A stretch of 40,754 bases of DNA. It comes from Alphaproteobacteria bacterium (GTDB taxonomy: Bacteria; Pseudomonadota; Alphaproteobacteria; Rhizobiales; Hyphomicrobiaceae). The position numbers and the translations under genes were made by a program. How positions within the stretch are numbered: position 1 is the stretch's first letter; the number at the start of each line of letters is the position of its first letter. The notes below the pieces were generated by a model. It was not told the DNA's origin and searched no databases. It was given only the letters and a program-made list of their open reading frames with translations. The stretch spans positions 1 through 40,754 of the forward strand of contig JAHZKP010000095.1 in the NCBI GenBank assembly GCA_022600345.1. Direction: 5' to 3'. This document shows, piece by piece, positions 9,361 to 17,895 of the stretch.

Positions 9361-9522
9361 CGGGCATCTGCGATGCGCAGATCACAGCCGCTAATGTTCC
9401 GCCTTCGGACTGAGCTTGGTTGGGCTGACTTCCGGAGTACATATAGCAATTCCGGCATAGCCTGAATCGACTTGCCAGCCCGCTCCCCCGTCCCGACCAC
9501 CTCAAAACATGCCCCTATGGCC

Positions 9523-9540
9523 GGTCGGGAAGTGCTCTAA
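9523..9540 (+). repeat. Short partial copy of the end repeat
   Basis: These 18 bases match 59-76 of the left repeat with one mismatch, in the same orientation. They lie between lepA and the small minus-strand gene. This could be a relic or solo end of the same dispersed element. Confidence 0.45.
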
Positions 9541-9551
9541 ATCTAAACGGT

Positions 9552-9992
9552 CTAATGGCGAACTTCCGACGTTGTCGGCTGGGCATGGGGCATCTGGCCG
9601 GCTCGAAGATCGTATGCCACGAGCTTGGCCTGCTGATGGCTGCCTGCCAGGAAGTGCACATGAACCTCATTGGCACCCAGGGTTGCGCCTAGATGCCTGA
9701 CTTCAGCGAGATTCAGTGATGGTGCCGTGTGGCTTGTGTACGCGGCAGCCAATACGACCGGTGTTCCAGCGTCATTGCGCCGGACGAGCAGATAATTGGC
9801 TGTATCCAATTCCGGGCAGTCGAACAGGGTATGGATGGTGTGAATATAGCGATCCCCGGAGGCACCGACCCAGAAGTGGAATTTCGAAGATGACTTATCG
9901 TCGCAGGCCTTTTGGGGCGGCGCAACAGGTGCACGGCGACGGGCTGGCAATTCAGCCTTTCTTTTCCGAAACTTAACGACCTGGGCACACAT
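9552..9992 (-). CDS. Small protein of unknown function
   Basis: A 146-residue protein from ATG 9992 (MCAQVVKFRKRK); a GTG at 10007 would add five residues. The first 35 residues are basic and Pro-rich, probably disordered. The core has a compact alternating pattern: FWVGASGDRYIHTIHTLFDC, then NYLLVRRN, then SLNLAEVRHLGATLGANEVHVHFLAG. It looks like a single alpha/beta domain with several His residues (IHTIH, VHVHF). No transmembrane segment or signal peptide is visible. The pattern recalls uncharacterised short proteins of alphaproteobacteria, but I cannot name a family. It has no co-directional neighbour close by. Confidence 0.65.
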   Translation of the reverse strand: MCAQVVKFRKRKAELPARRRAPVAPPQKACDDKSSSKFHFWVGASGDRYIHTIHTLFDCPELDTANYLLVRRNDAGTPVVLAAAYTSHTAPSLNLAEVRHLGATLGANEVHVHFLAGSHQQAKLVAYDLRAGQMPHAQPTTSEVRH

Positions 9993-10338
9993 TCTAAAAA
10001 TTCTCACTCGATAGGAACTACGCTGGGATTCGTTCTTGTACTCTAGTACTATAAGCCTACAACGGGTTCACGGACGAACTCCAGCACTAAAGTTCACAGA
10101 TCCCAACTTTGTTATAAGCGGTTGAAGTTAAGAACCCCCTGCCACGTTCTTGACGCTACCACGGCGCAGCCACTTCCAGGACCGGCTTTATTGACGCGGG
10201 GCAATGACTTATCTGACTCTTCTTAATATCTGACGTTAAGCCTCGTCCGACGCCCTTGTTTTCACGACGAGGATAGCGCAAGGCCGCCACCGACGAACCG
10301 AAGCAATTCTCACAACAGCCGGAACCAGAGCCAACAGC
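9993..10338. other. Intergenic region, low information
   Basis: About 346 bp between the 3' end of nrdJ and the start of the small gene at 9552-9992. I see no gene, tRNA, strong hairpin or repeat. It should contain the promoter of the small gene. Confidence 0.4.
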
Positions 10339-12945
10339 TCAATCGCATTGTGAATAGCCGCACCGCTCGCAGGTCCAGCAGCCCTCCCGGCGCGCATAAC
10401 CCGATGCTCCACACCTGGGACACTGGCGGTGATAGTCCGCCAACTGGGCTTCCTGTGCGAACTCAAGCATCGAGGCAGGATTGTAGCCATCCGACTTGCC
10501 ATCAGCACGGCCACGCTCGCCGGCTGCAGTCACCAAATCGACTGCTTCGGCTGCCCTCGGGTCGCCGGGCGATGTCGAGTTGGCCGAAGCGCTTGTCGAA
10601 GCGTTTGTCGAAATCGATGCGGATTTCAGACTGGAGACCGGTGGAAGCATCGCAGCGCCGGTGGCTCCGGCATCGGGGGCCTGCCCGCCGCCGGCGGCAG
10701 GTGCGAAGCCAATGCGCTCCATATGCCCCTCGATAATCTCACCGATCGCGGCCTGCAGACTGGGGACGTAACGGCCCGATACCCAACGCCCGCCCTGCGG
10801 GTCGAAAATGGCCTGCAATTCCTGGGCGACGAAGGTCACGTCGCCGCCTCGACGGAACACCGCGGAAATCATCCGTGTCAGCGCGACCGTCCAGGCATAG
10901 TGCTCAAGGCTCTTGGTATTGATGAAGATCTCAAAGGGTCGGCGGCGGCCTTCCCTTTCGATATCGTTGATGGTGACATATAACGCATGGTCGCTGCCCG
11001 GCCACTTCAGTTTATAGGTCGCACCGTGAAGAACCGGCTCACGCTCGAGGGGTTTCGACAAGTAAACGACATCTGCGTTGCCAGGGGCCGTCGGGGAGGG
11101 CATCGAACTGCCTGCACCGGGGTCCTGCTTGAGGGACTGTGCGATAGGCGCGTTGCTCGCGACCGCCCCGTCTTGTTGTTCTTGTTGTGCCGGCGCGCCC
11201 ACCTTGGAGACTGTCGCAACCTCATTGGCAGCGGGTGACGGGGTCATTTCAGACGACCCAAGCACCGCTCCGCGCAATGGTGATGACCGGTATGTCGTGC
11301 AGCCCTTGAGGCCAAGTTTGTCGGCGGACTGATAGATATCCTTGAAGTCTTCGAAGTTGAGATCTTGCGGGCAATTCACCGTTTTCGAAATCGAACTGTC
11401 GACATAACGTTGGACTGCGGCCTGAACATTCAGGTGATCAATTGGTTTCAGGTCGGCTGTGCGGACGAAGTGGGCGGGCAATTGCCGGTTGCCAGGGTTT
11501 GCGGCCTTGTAACGGGTGTAAGCAAAATCCTCGACCGACTGGGTCTTGTAGCCGCCATCGGCTTCCAGCACCCTTCGCGGGTAGACGAAATCGAATACAG
11601 GTTCGATACCACTTGAGACGTTGCCGGCCAGAAGCGAGATCGTTCCGGTCGGTGCGATTGTCGTTAGGCAGCCGTTACGCAGGCCGTTCGCCTCGATCGC
11701 AGCCCGCGTTTCGGGCTCCAGTCTCTTAATCATTGGGCGTTTCAGGAATTTTGCAGCGTCATAGAGTGGGAATGCGCCTTTCTCGGCCGCCAAGCCGGCA
11801 CTGGAAGCGTAAGCAGCATTCTGGATGGTTTTCATCCAGGTTCCGGCAAGTTCGACGGAACGCTTCGACCCATAGGTGACCGCGCACATGATCAACGCAT
11901 CTGCGAGGCCGGTGATGCCTAAGCCGACGCGGCGCTTGGAAAACGCTTCTTCTTTTTGGCATGGGTGAGGGTAGTGAGAAACATCGATTATGTTATCCAG
12001 GAAGCGTACTGCAATTTCGGCGCGCTGGGAAAGCGCGGCAAGGTCCAGCTCGGCTTGCGGCGTGAAGGGGTTTTGAACGAACGCCGTCAGGTTTAGAGCA
12101 CCAAGCAAGCATGCGCCGTTGGGCGGAAGGGGTTGTTCTCCGCAGGGATTGGTGGCGCGAATGGTCTCGCAGTAGCCCAGGTTATTGAGGTCGTTGACCC
12201 TGTCGATAAAGATCACGCCGGGTTCAGAGAACTCATATGTGGCGCGCATAATGCGCTCCCAAAGATCTCGGGCGCGAACCGTGCGGTAGACTTTACCCTC
12301 AAAGACAAGGTGCCAATCGAGATCCTGGGCGACGGCTGCCATCAGTGCATCGGGTACGAGGACGGAGAGGTTGAAGTTGGTCAACCTGCCCGGCTTGCTC
12401 TTTGCTTCGATGAAGGTCTCGATATCGGGGTGATCGGCCCTCATCGTCGCCATCATGGCGCCCCGGCGCGCGCCTGCCGACATGATCGTCCGGCACATCG
12501 CGTCCCAAACGTCCATGAAGCTGACCGGGCCGGACGCATCGGCGCCGATGGAGCACACCAAAGCCCCCTTAGGCCTAAGCGTTGAAAAATCCAGGCCGAT
12601 GCCGCCGCCCATCTGCATGGTCAGCGCGCTATCGCGCACGGCATCGAAAATCCCCCCCAGATCATCGGGGATTTCGTCCATGACAAAGCAGTTGAAAAGC
12701 GTCACATCGCGTTTACTGCCGGCGCCGGCCAGAATGCGGCCGCCGGGAAGAAAACCATAATCGTTCATGGCTGCGTGAAACTTGCGCGCCCAGCGCTCGC
12801 GTATCCGCCTGCCTCCCTTCTCGACCCCGGCTGCTGCCGTGGCTGCACGCAAAAGGGTATCGTCAACCGTCTTATCGAGCGCTTTGCCGCCGGGCTCAAG
12901 GAGCCGGTACTTCATGTTCCAGATTTCTTCGGCGATGGAAGCCAT
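10339..12945 (-). CDS. nrdJ: Adenosylcobalamin-dependent (class II) ribonucleoside-diphosphate reductase
   Basis: Reduces ribonucleotides to deoxyribonucleotides without oxygen, using a B12 radical. The start is placed at ATG 12945 (MASIAEEIWNMKYRL), which has AGGG upstream; ATG 12993 would add 16 residues without a clear site. About 868 residues. The catalytic core shows LFNCFVMDE, MGGGIGLDFSTLRP, NPCGEQPLPPNGAC (active-site Cys/Glu), and GTTYR. Two linkers are odd: a Pro/Ala/Ser-rich stretch before VVYLSKPL and a Ser/Ala/Thr-rich stretch after GQAPDAG. The C-terminus is a four-Cys zinc-ribbon (CPRCG, CERCGYSQCD) that in this family recycles the active-site disulfide. No cobalamin riboswitch is evident in the short leader. 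Confidence 0.95.
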   Translation of the reverse strand: MASIAEEIWNMKYRLLEPGGKALDKTVDDTLLRAATAAAGVEKGGRRIRERWARKFHAAMNDYGFLPGGRILAGAGSKRDVTLFNCFVMDEIPDDLGGIFDAVRDSALTMQMGGGIGLDFSTLRPKGALVCSIGADASGPVSFMDVWDAMCRTIMSAGARRGAMMATMRADHPDIETFIEAKSKPGRLTNFNLSVLVPDALMAAVAQDLDWHLVFEGKVYRTVRARDLWERIMRATYEFSEPGVIFIDRVNDLNNLGYCETIRATNPCGEQPLPPNGACLLGALNLTAFVQNPFTPQAELDLAALSQRAEIAVRFLDNIIDVSHYPHPCQKEEAFSKRRVGLGITGLADALIMCAVTYGSKRSVELAGTWMKTIQNAAYASSAGLAAEKGAFPLYDAAKFLKRPMIKRLEPETRAAIEANGLRNGCLTTIAPTGTISLLAGNVSSGIEPVFDFVYPRRVLEADGGYKTQSVEDFAYTRYKAANPGNRQLPAHFVRTADLKPIDHLNVQAAVQRYVDSSISKTVNCPQDLNFEDFKDIYQSADKLGLKGCTTYRSSPLRGAVLGSSEMTPSPAANEVATVSKVGAPAQQEQQDGAVASNAPIAQSLKQDPGAGSSMPSPTAPGNADVVYLSKPLEREPVLHGATYKLKWPGSDHALYVTINDIEREGRRRPFEIFINTKSLEHYAWTVALTRMISAVFRRGGDVTFVAQELQAIFDPQGGRWVSGRYVPSLQAAIGEIIEGHMERIGFAPAAGGGQAPDAGATGAAMLPPVSSLKSASISTNASTSASANSTSPGDPRAAEAVDLVTAAGERGRADGKSDGYNPASMLEFAQEAQLADYHRQCPRCGASGYARREGCWTCERCGYSQCD

Positions 12946-13066
12946 TTCGACCCTGTACTCAACGATTTTGGCGCGAGGCCGGTGCGGGAACATTGCTGCC
13001 CAACTGGACTCTGCTTTTAGGATTGTTTGGCAAGTATGGGATCGGCGAGCGTGAAAGTCAACTTAT

Positions 13067-13092
13067 GTTCTATTTTTGTTTTAATTTTGTTC
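13067..13092. promoter_or_regulatory. GTTC/GTTT direct repeats, possible LexA (SOS) operator
   Basis: Three direct repeats with an 11-bp period: GTTC at 13067, GTTT at 13078 and GTTC at 13089, each separated by 7 A/T-rich bases. The alphaproteobacterial SOS box is GTTC-N7-GTTC, so each adjacent pair is a one-mismatch match. The site overlaps the 3' end of plsC and lies about 120 bp upstream of the nrdJ start. Operator function is an inference. Confidence 0.35.
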
Positions 13093-13944
13093 TTTATGAT
13101 TGACTGACATGACGGGAGTTTGATCGGACAAGGGTTCGGGGCGGGCACCGGCTTCGCGGCGCAATTCTTCGCTGGCAGTTTCAATGCGGTCGATCAGAAG
13201 TTGGCGAAACTGTTGACGCGGCAGACCCGGGGGAAGGGGGGGAAGAATTTGAACGACGATGGTTCCAGGCATTCGAAGAATGGATCGCCGCGGCCAGAAA
13301 CAGCCCGAATTAAGGGCCACTGGAACGCAGGGCCGTTGCAAGCCTTCGTAGAGGGCAACGACGCCCGATTTATATTCTGGCGGGGCCCCAGGCTGACGGC
13401 GGGTGCCCTCGGGGAAAACGACGATATCGCGGCCCGACTCGGCGCGGTCCTTGGCATCCCTGATCATCTGGCGGAGGGCGGCGGCGGCTTTGGCGCGCTT
13501 TACCAGGATGTGTTCGAACTTGCGCGAAAACCAGCCGTAGAAAGGAATATGGCCGAGTTCGGCCTTCATGATCATGGCGGGATCGCGGAACAGTGGGATC
13601 AGGGCGAAGGTGTCCCATGCTGACTGATGCTTGGCGGCGATGAGGGCGGGGCCGTCGGGCAGGTTGTCGAGCCCGCGTACCTCAAGCCGGGTGCCGACAA
13701 TGACCTGCAACCACCACAACGATGTGCGGGCATGGGCGCGTAACCCGGCCATTGCCCAGGAGCGCGGGCCAAACAACAAGGGGGAGCCCAACAACAGAAA
13801 TATCGCCGTATTGAGATAGAATACCGCAACGAAGATGAGCGACCGGATTATTGATCCGGTTTGCAAACTTGGGGTGTTGGTATGCGTGGCCGACACGTTA
13901 CAGGGCACCTGTGGAACGGGCAGCCTGACTGGCGGGAGCATCAT
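13081..13944 (-). CDS. plsC: 1-acyl-sn-glycerol-3-phosphate acyltransferase
   Basis: Transfers an acyl chain to lysophosphatidate, making phosphatidate for membrane phospholipids. The family block I is seen as AAKHQSAWDTFALIPLF (H-x4-D); block III is FPEGTRRQPG; block IV is PCVPVALNSG. An N-terminal hydrophobic helix (about residues 34-60) anchors it in the inner membrane. The only upstream ATG pair is at 13944, giving 287 residues and a 47-nt overlap with the preceding ydcF-like gene. A GTG at 13896, 1 nt past that gene's stop, gives a shorter product closer to family length and is a real alternative. The end overlaps the candidate LexA repeats. Assignment is secure, the start is not. Confidence 0.9.
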   Translation of the reverse strand: MMLPPVRLPVPQVPCNVSATHTNTPSLQTGSIIRSLIFVAVFYLNTAIFLLLGSPLLFGPRSWAMAGLRAHARTSLWWLQVIVGTRLEVRGLDNLPDGPALIAAKHQSAWDTFALIPLFRDPAMIMKAELGHIPFYGWFSRKFEHILVKRAKAAAALRQMIRDAKDRAESGRDIVVFPEGTRRQPGAPPEYKSGVVALYEGLQRPCVPVALNSGCFWPRRSILRMPGTIVVQILPPLPPGLPRQQFRQLLIDRIETASEELRREAGARPEPLSDQTPVMSVNHKEQN

Positions 13945-14554
13945 CGGTTTTGACTGAGGTCATGCCGCGGGATGCGACCAGACGCAGGGCGGCGGGAAAC
14001 AACTTTATGTACTCCGACAGAAGGACTTTGGCCGTACGGGCGTTCAGCCACCATTCCGTATCCCGAAACCCCTTGGGCACCACCCTGTGGGGAATGAGTT
14101 CGACGTCGGGCATGTCGCTCGACATCTCGATCAGGCTGCGGGTCATATGGTAGCTGGCAGTGACGACGATGACCGAACGGAAACCGTGCTTGCGGACCCA
14201 GGCGGTCGCCTCATCGGCGTTGCCGCGGGTGTTCTTGGCCTGGTAACCAAGGTCGACGCAGCAATCAAGCTTTTCGGACCTGGGTTCGATGATGCGGCCA
14301 ATGTCCTTCTTCTTGGTTCTGGGGTGGACGCCGGAAATCAGGAGCCTTTTGGCTGCATCCTCATGCAGCAACTCCATACCCGCCTTGATGCGCAACTGGC
14401 CTCCGGTCAGGACGACAATACCATCGGCGCGCACTGTCTCGCGTTGGGGCGGGCGCATGACGTCGCCTGCGAACAGCATGAAGCCGAACGCGAGGCCGCA
14501 AAAGGCAATAGCTGAAAGCCCAATCAGCCATCCTGCATTTCGTTTCTTTGTCAT
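13898..14554 (-). CDS. YdcF/DUF218 family envelope protein
   Basis: A 218-residue protein with one N-terminal transmembrane helix (about residues 8-28) and a DUF218 domain: GIVVLTGGQLRIKAGMELL, then RLLISGVHP, then DLGYQAKNTRGNADEATAWV, then VIVVTASYHMTRSL. These correspond to the Rossmann-like core found in E. coli YdcF, SanA and ElyC, proteins connected with envelope integrity and undecaprenyl-linked precursors. The ATG at 14554 has AGGGCGC upstream. It overlaps plsC by up to 47 nt, implying a lipid/envelope operon. The precise reaction is unknown. Confidence 0.88.
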   Translation of the reverse strand: MTKKRNAGWLIGLSAIAFCGLAFGFMLFAGDVMRPPQRETVRADGIVVLTGGQLRIKAGMELLHEDAAKRLLISGVHPRTKKKDIGRIIEPRSEKLDCCVDLGYQAKNTRGNADEATAWVRKHGFRSVIVVTASYHMTRSLIEMSSDMPDVELIPHRVVPKGFRDTEWWLNARTAKVLLSEYIKLFPAALRLVASRGMTSVKTDDAPASQAARSTGAL

Positions 14555-14786
14555 TGCGCCCTAAGACAACAGTAGATTCATCTCTTCGTCAGCCAAAGCG
14601 ACTTCACCGTGGGCGGCCTCACTTCAGCAATTGCGGCTCTGGGGCCGTTCCCGCTAGGAGCCGACCAGACAACCTCGGCGCAGCCGGTAGCCCGCGTGCA
14701 TCTAAAATGAACACGGTCTAGCACACCGGCAGGCCGTCGTCGTCCCCTGCTGATGTCGGTTGGTTATGGCAAAACCCAGATAAGTG

Positions 14787-15797
14787 TCAGTCCGTATGCG
14801 TGTTTAAAATCCGGTAAACGCCGAAGCGCGAGGTCAGCATGCACAGTCCGGCGATGACGATGACGACAATGCCCAAGAGCACATAACCGGCCGGGTCCAG
14901 CGCACCGGTGCCGATCAGGCGGTGCAATTCGACCTCGGTCATCGAGCCGCCGCCCAAAAACAGGGTAACGATCGGCATTATCAAAAACACCAACATGGCC
15001 GCTCCCGCCCCAAAGATGCCCGCCCTGATCCCTAAGCGCAGGAAGTGCTTTTCGAATTCACGTGCGATGAAGCCGTCGGTTGCGCCGACAAAGTGGAGCA
15101 CCTCGACGATCTCTCGATTGGATGCCATGGCGCTGCGGGTTGCCGAGACAATGATCGCGGTTGTTGCCAGCGCCACCAGCACCAGGATGGCAATTCCACC
15201 CAGCGCGAACGACCGTGTGACGGTCTTGATCTGCTGCTGCCACTGGCGGTGATCGTCAAGCGTTACATCCTTGAACCTGGCAGACAGATCGCGTGACAGG
15301 GCGTCGAAATCGGGCGGCGAGGTGCGGTCGAGCTGAATGGCGATCAGTCGGGGAACGGGCAACTGGCGTAAGGCGTCGGTCTGGCCCAACCAGGGTTCAA
15401 GCAGATCGGTGGAGGCCTGCAAACTCAGCGTGCGGGTCGATTGCACACCGCGCTGGGAAGTTATGTAGCTGGCGACTTCATCCAGCTTCTGTTCGATGTC
15501 GACGCCTTCGCGGGGAAGTATCTGGACCGTGACTTCGCTGGCCACATCGCGCAACCAGGCATCGGCGGATTGATTGATCATGTAAACGGCCCCGGCCGTG
15601 AGGCAGGCCAGGAAGCACATGATGGCGATCACGAGGATAAGCGAACTGCCGGTGACCGAGCCAGCGGGCACCACAGGACCCTGGGAACCGCTTTTGTCGC
15701 GCCGGTCTTCACGCGATGGCGCGAACAGCTCAGGTGGCGGGCCGGTGCGGGGATCGCCCGCATCCTCGGTTTGTCCGCTGCTGTATGAAGTTGCCAA
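14787..15797 (-). CDS. ftsX: Cell division protein FtsX
   Basis: The permease-like partner of FtsE, which at the septum transmits ATPase cycles to periplasmic wall hydrolases. The start is TTG 15797 with GGAG 7 nt upstream; no better ATG fits. The 336-residue protein has a Pro-rich cytoplasmic N-terminus, a first transmembrane helix (about residues 52-74), a periplasmic domain (about 75-185), and three later helices with the conserved REIVEVLHFVGATDGFIAREF loop between them. It lies 44 nt downstream of ftsE, as an operon. The N-terminal cytoplasmic extension (about 50 residues) is typical of alphaproteobacteria. Confidence 0.93.
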   Translation of the reverse strand: MATSYSSGQTEDAGDPRTGPPPELFAPSREDRRDKSGSQGPVVPAGSVTGSSLILVIAIMCFLACLTAGAVYMINQSADAWLRDVASEVTVQILPREGVDIEQKLDEVASYITSQRGVQSTRTLSLQASTDLLEPWLGQTDALRQLPVPRLIAIQLDRTSPPDFDALSRDLSARFKDVTLDDHRQWQQQIKTVTRSFALGGIAILVLVALATTAIIVSATRSAMASNREIVEVLHFVGATDGFIAREFEKHFLRLGIRAGIFGAGAAMLVFLIMPIVTLFLGGGSMTEVELHRLIGTGALDPAGYVLLGIVVIVIAGLCMLTSRFGVYRILNTHTD

Positions 15798-15841
15798 TTT
15801 CAGCTCCGGTTCATGTTTTCGGCTTGCGCCCTTGCGACCGA

Positions 15842-16498
15842 TCAGACGATACGCAGGTCGCCATCGTTCAATTCAAGTCTTGGCGCCTTGTATTGGCGCA
15901 TCAGTTGATGGTCGTGGGTTGCGATGACAACCGACGTGCCCAACCGGTTCAGTTCGACGAAAAGCCGCAGCAGGCGGCGCGCCATCTGAGGATCGACGTT
16001 GCCGGTGGGCTCATCGGCCAACAACAGTTCGGGCTTTCCGATCACGGCGCGAGCGATGGCTGCGCGCTGTTTTTCGCCGCCAGACAGGACGGAAGGGTAG
16101 GCATGCATGCGGTCGCCCAAGCCGACCCATTGCAGAAGGTCGGTGACGTCTTCGCGGTAGTCGGAGATCTGTTTGCCAACGACGCGCAGCGGCAGGGCGA
16201 CATTTTCCCATGTTGTCATGTGATCGAGCAGCCGGAAGTCCTGGAATACGATGCCGATGCGGCGGCGCAATTGCGCCCGCTTGGCTGTCGAAATGTTGCT
16301 GACGTCATGGTTGAACAGGTGGATCTGGCCGCGCGTCGGGTGCAGCGTCATGAACAGCAAGCGCAGGAGCGAGGTCTTACCTGCGCCCGAGTTGCCGGTG
16401 AGGAAGTGAAAAGATCCGGGCCGAAGCTGAAAATTGACTTCGGAGAGGATTTCCGGCCCGCGGTCATATCGCAGGGCAACGTTGTCTAGGCTGATCAC
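15842..16498 (-). CDS. ftsE: Cell division ATP-binding protein FtsE
   Basis: The 218-residue ABC ATPase of the FtsEX complex. Walker A is GNSGAGKTS, the Q-loop region is GIVFQDFRLL, the signature is LSGGEKQRAAIARAV, Walker B is LLLADEPTGNVDP and the switch is VVIATHD. The order and spacing are those of FtsE. The start is GTG 16498, since the product then begins at the first strand (MISLDNVALRYD). It is the first gene of the minus-strand ftsEX pair. Confidence 0.95.
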   Translation of the reverse strand: MISLDNVALRYDRGPEILSEVNFQLRPGSFHFLTGNSGAGKTSLLRLLFMTLHPTRGQIHLFNHDVSNISTAKRAQLRRRIGIVFQDFRLLDHMTTWENVALPLRVVGKQISDYREDVTDLLQWVGLGDRMHAYPSVLSGGEKQRAAIARAVIGKPELLLADEPTGNVDPQMARRLLRLFVELNRLGTSVVIATHDHQLMRQYKAPRLELNDGDLRIV

Positions 16499-16962
16499 GA
16501 GCTAATCCAGTCGAAACGATTCGGCAGTCTCATTCGTCTCATATTTCAATTATTATCCGTTGCCGGTGGGGGGCTTGCGAACTCTATATGCTGCAAGCAC
16601 CGGTTATGATCAATCGAGGACTATTGTGGCATATCGCAGGCTGTGGGAAATCTCGAGGCAGCTTGCCCAGGTTTCTTGAAGGGTATAGGCGCGTGATGGC
16701 CTCAGTCGGGCAGTGTTTGTGGGTTCGTAGCCTGAGCCGGCGGTTTCCCGAAGGCGTTACCCGCCGTTCCCTCACGGGAAATCTGCATCGCTGGAGAAAC
16801 TCGGCAAACTTTTGCAGGAGCGCCTTATTTGGTCGGTAGCCTGAGCCGGGCGTTGCAGCGTCGATGATTGCAAGCCCTGAGGCGGCTGACGCTTGAGACA
16901 GCCCGCCTGGGCCAGTTGGGCGAAGAAAAAGAACTTTTGAACAAGAAGAAACGGCAGCACCA
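16499..16962. other. 464-bp divergent region with nested hairpin and short direct repeats
   Basis: The stretch lies between ftsE (minus) and hpt (plus). It contains two copies of a 14-bp sequence, GTAGCCTGAGCCGG, at 16727-16740 and 16836-16849. After the first copy a nested hairpin can be drawn: TTTCCCG 16744-16750 with CGGGAAA 16775-16781, enclosing GGCG 16753-16756 with CGCC 16762-16765. No protein-coding frame is convincing. A structured or non-coding RNA is possible, but I recognise no known RNA family. Confidence 0.4.
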
Positions 16963-17502
16963 ATGCGACAACCCAAACCCGAAATCGAAGTGGTCTACAG
17001 CGCCGAAGAGATCGGCGACCGCCTGAATGAGCTGGCTTGCGAAATCTCGGCGCTGGAGCTGGAGAGGCTGGCGGTTATCGCCGTGCTCAAGGGCAGCTTC
17101 ATCTTTGCAGCCGATCTCATCCGGGCACTGCATAGCGTCGGCGTCAATCCGGAAGTCGATTTCATGACGCTATCGAGTTACGGCCAGAGCACCGTCTCGT
17201 CGGGGACCGTTGATATTCTGCGTGACGTGGCAATCGAAGTTAAAGGCCGGGATATTCTGCTGGTCGACGATGTGCTCGATTCGGGGCGTACGCTGGCCTA
17301 TGCGAAAGACTTGATCGCAGCACGCGGGGCGCGCTCGATCAGGACCTGCGTATTGCTGGAGAAGGATATCGACAGGGCTGTGGAAATTCGCGCCGACATT
17401 GCCGCTTTCAAGTGTCCCAGTGTGTTCGTTGTGGGCTACGGTATGGACATGGCGCACAGGTTCCGCGAACTGCCGTTCGTTGGACGGGTCGTAACTTCAT
17501 AG
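16963..17502 (+). CDS. hpt: Hypoxanthine phosphoribosyltransferase
   Basis: Purine salvage: converts hypoxanthine (or guanine) and PRPP to IMP (GMP). The 179-residue length fits bacterial Hpt. The PRPP-binding signature ILLVDDVLDSGRTLAYAKDL (about residues 96-115) is clear, as is VLKGSFIFAADLIRAL (the PPi loop region, about 44-59) and the FVVGYGMDM segment near the end, which holds the purine-stacking region. ATG 16963 follows a weak AGAAG. The stop is 11 nt before the next gene, so it is probably co-transcribed with the receiver protein. Confidence 0.95.
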   Translation: MRQPKPEIEVVYSAEEIGDRLNELACEISALELERLAVIAVLKGSFIFAADLIRALHSVGVNPEVDFMTLSSYGQSTVSSGTVDILRDVAIEVKGRDILLVDDVLDSGRTLAYAKDLIAARGARSIRTCVLLEKDIDRAVEIRADIAAFKCPSVFVVGYGMDMAHRFRELPFVGRVVTS

Positions 17503-17513
17503 TGGGGGGGCCC

Positions 17514-17873
17514 ATGAAGATCCTACTGGCCGATGATGATACAGGGTCGCGCGATTTGATCGCCCGAGCCTTGGAAGCAGACGGCCATCACGTATCGGTG
17601 GCGGACGATGGCATTGCCGCCAACGAGCTTTTTGGCGGTGGTGGTGCGGGGTTCGATATTCTCATTGTTGACGTCGACATGCCCGGCATCGACGGCTTGA
17701 GCGTCGCCAGGGATGCCCTTGGGGCCCGGCCCGAACTCAGCGTCATCGTGATGTCGGCTCATGAAGCCCAATTGGGCGAGGCGGCATCGCTTCCCGGCGG
17801 CAAGGCCGTGACGCTGGCCAAACCGTTCTCGCTGGACAAGATCCGCGCCGCGGTTTCCGACCTGACCGGCTAA
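17514..17873 (+). CDS. Single-domain response regulator, CpdR-like
   Basis: A 119-residue stand-alone receiver. The start ATG 17514 follows a run of G. Acidic pocket residues are D7-D9, the phospho-acceptor is Asp53 in ILIVDVDMPGIDG, the Ser switch is S81 (VIVMSAHE) and the conserved Lys is K103 in LAKPFS. It has no output domain. Length, MKILLADDD start and organisation resemble CpdR, the alphaproteobacterial adaptor that controls ClpXP proteolysis of cell-cycle regulators; divergence from CpdR in the middle means the name stays tentative. It follows hpt by 11 nt. Confidence 0.85.
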   Translation: MKILLADDDTGSRDLIARALEADGHHVSVADDGIAANELFGGGGAGFDILIVDVDMPGIDGLSVARDALGARPELSVIVMSAHEAQLGEAASLPGGKAVTLAKPFSLDKIRAAVSDLTG

Positions 17874-17895
17874 CCCACGCGCTAATAAGAAAACC

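Noticed and set aside
12946-13080. Cobalamin riboswitch before nrdJ
   Set aside because: The leader is too short and A/T-rich, with no B12-box-like conserved core.
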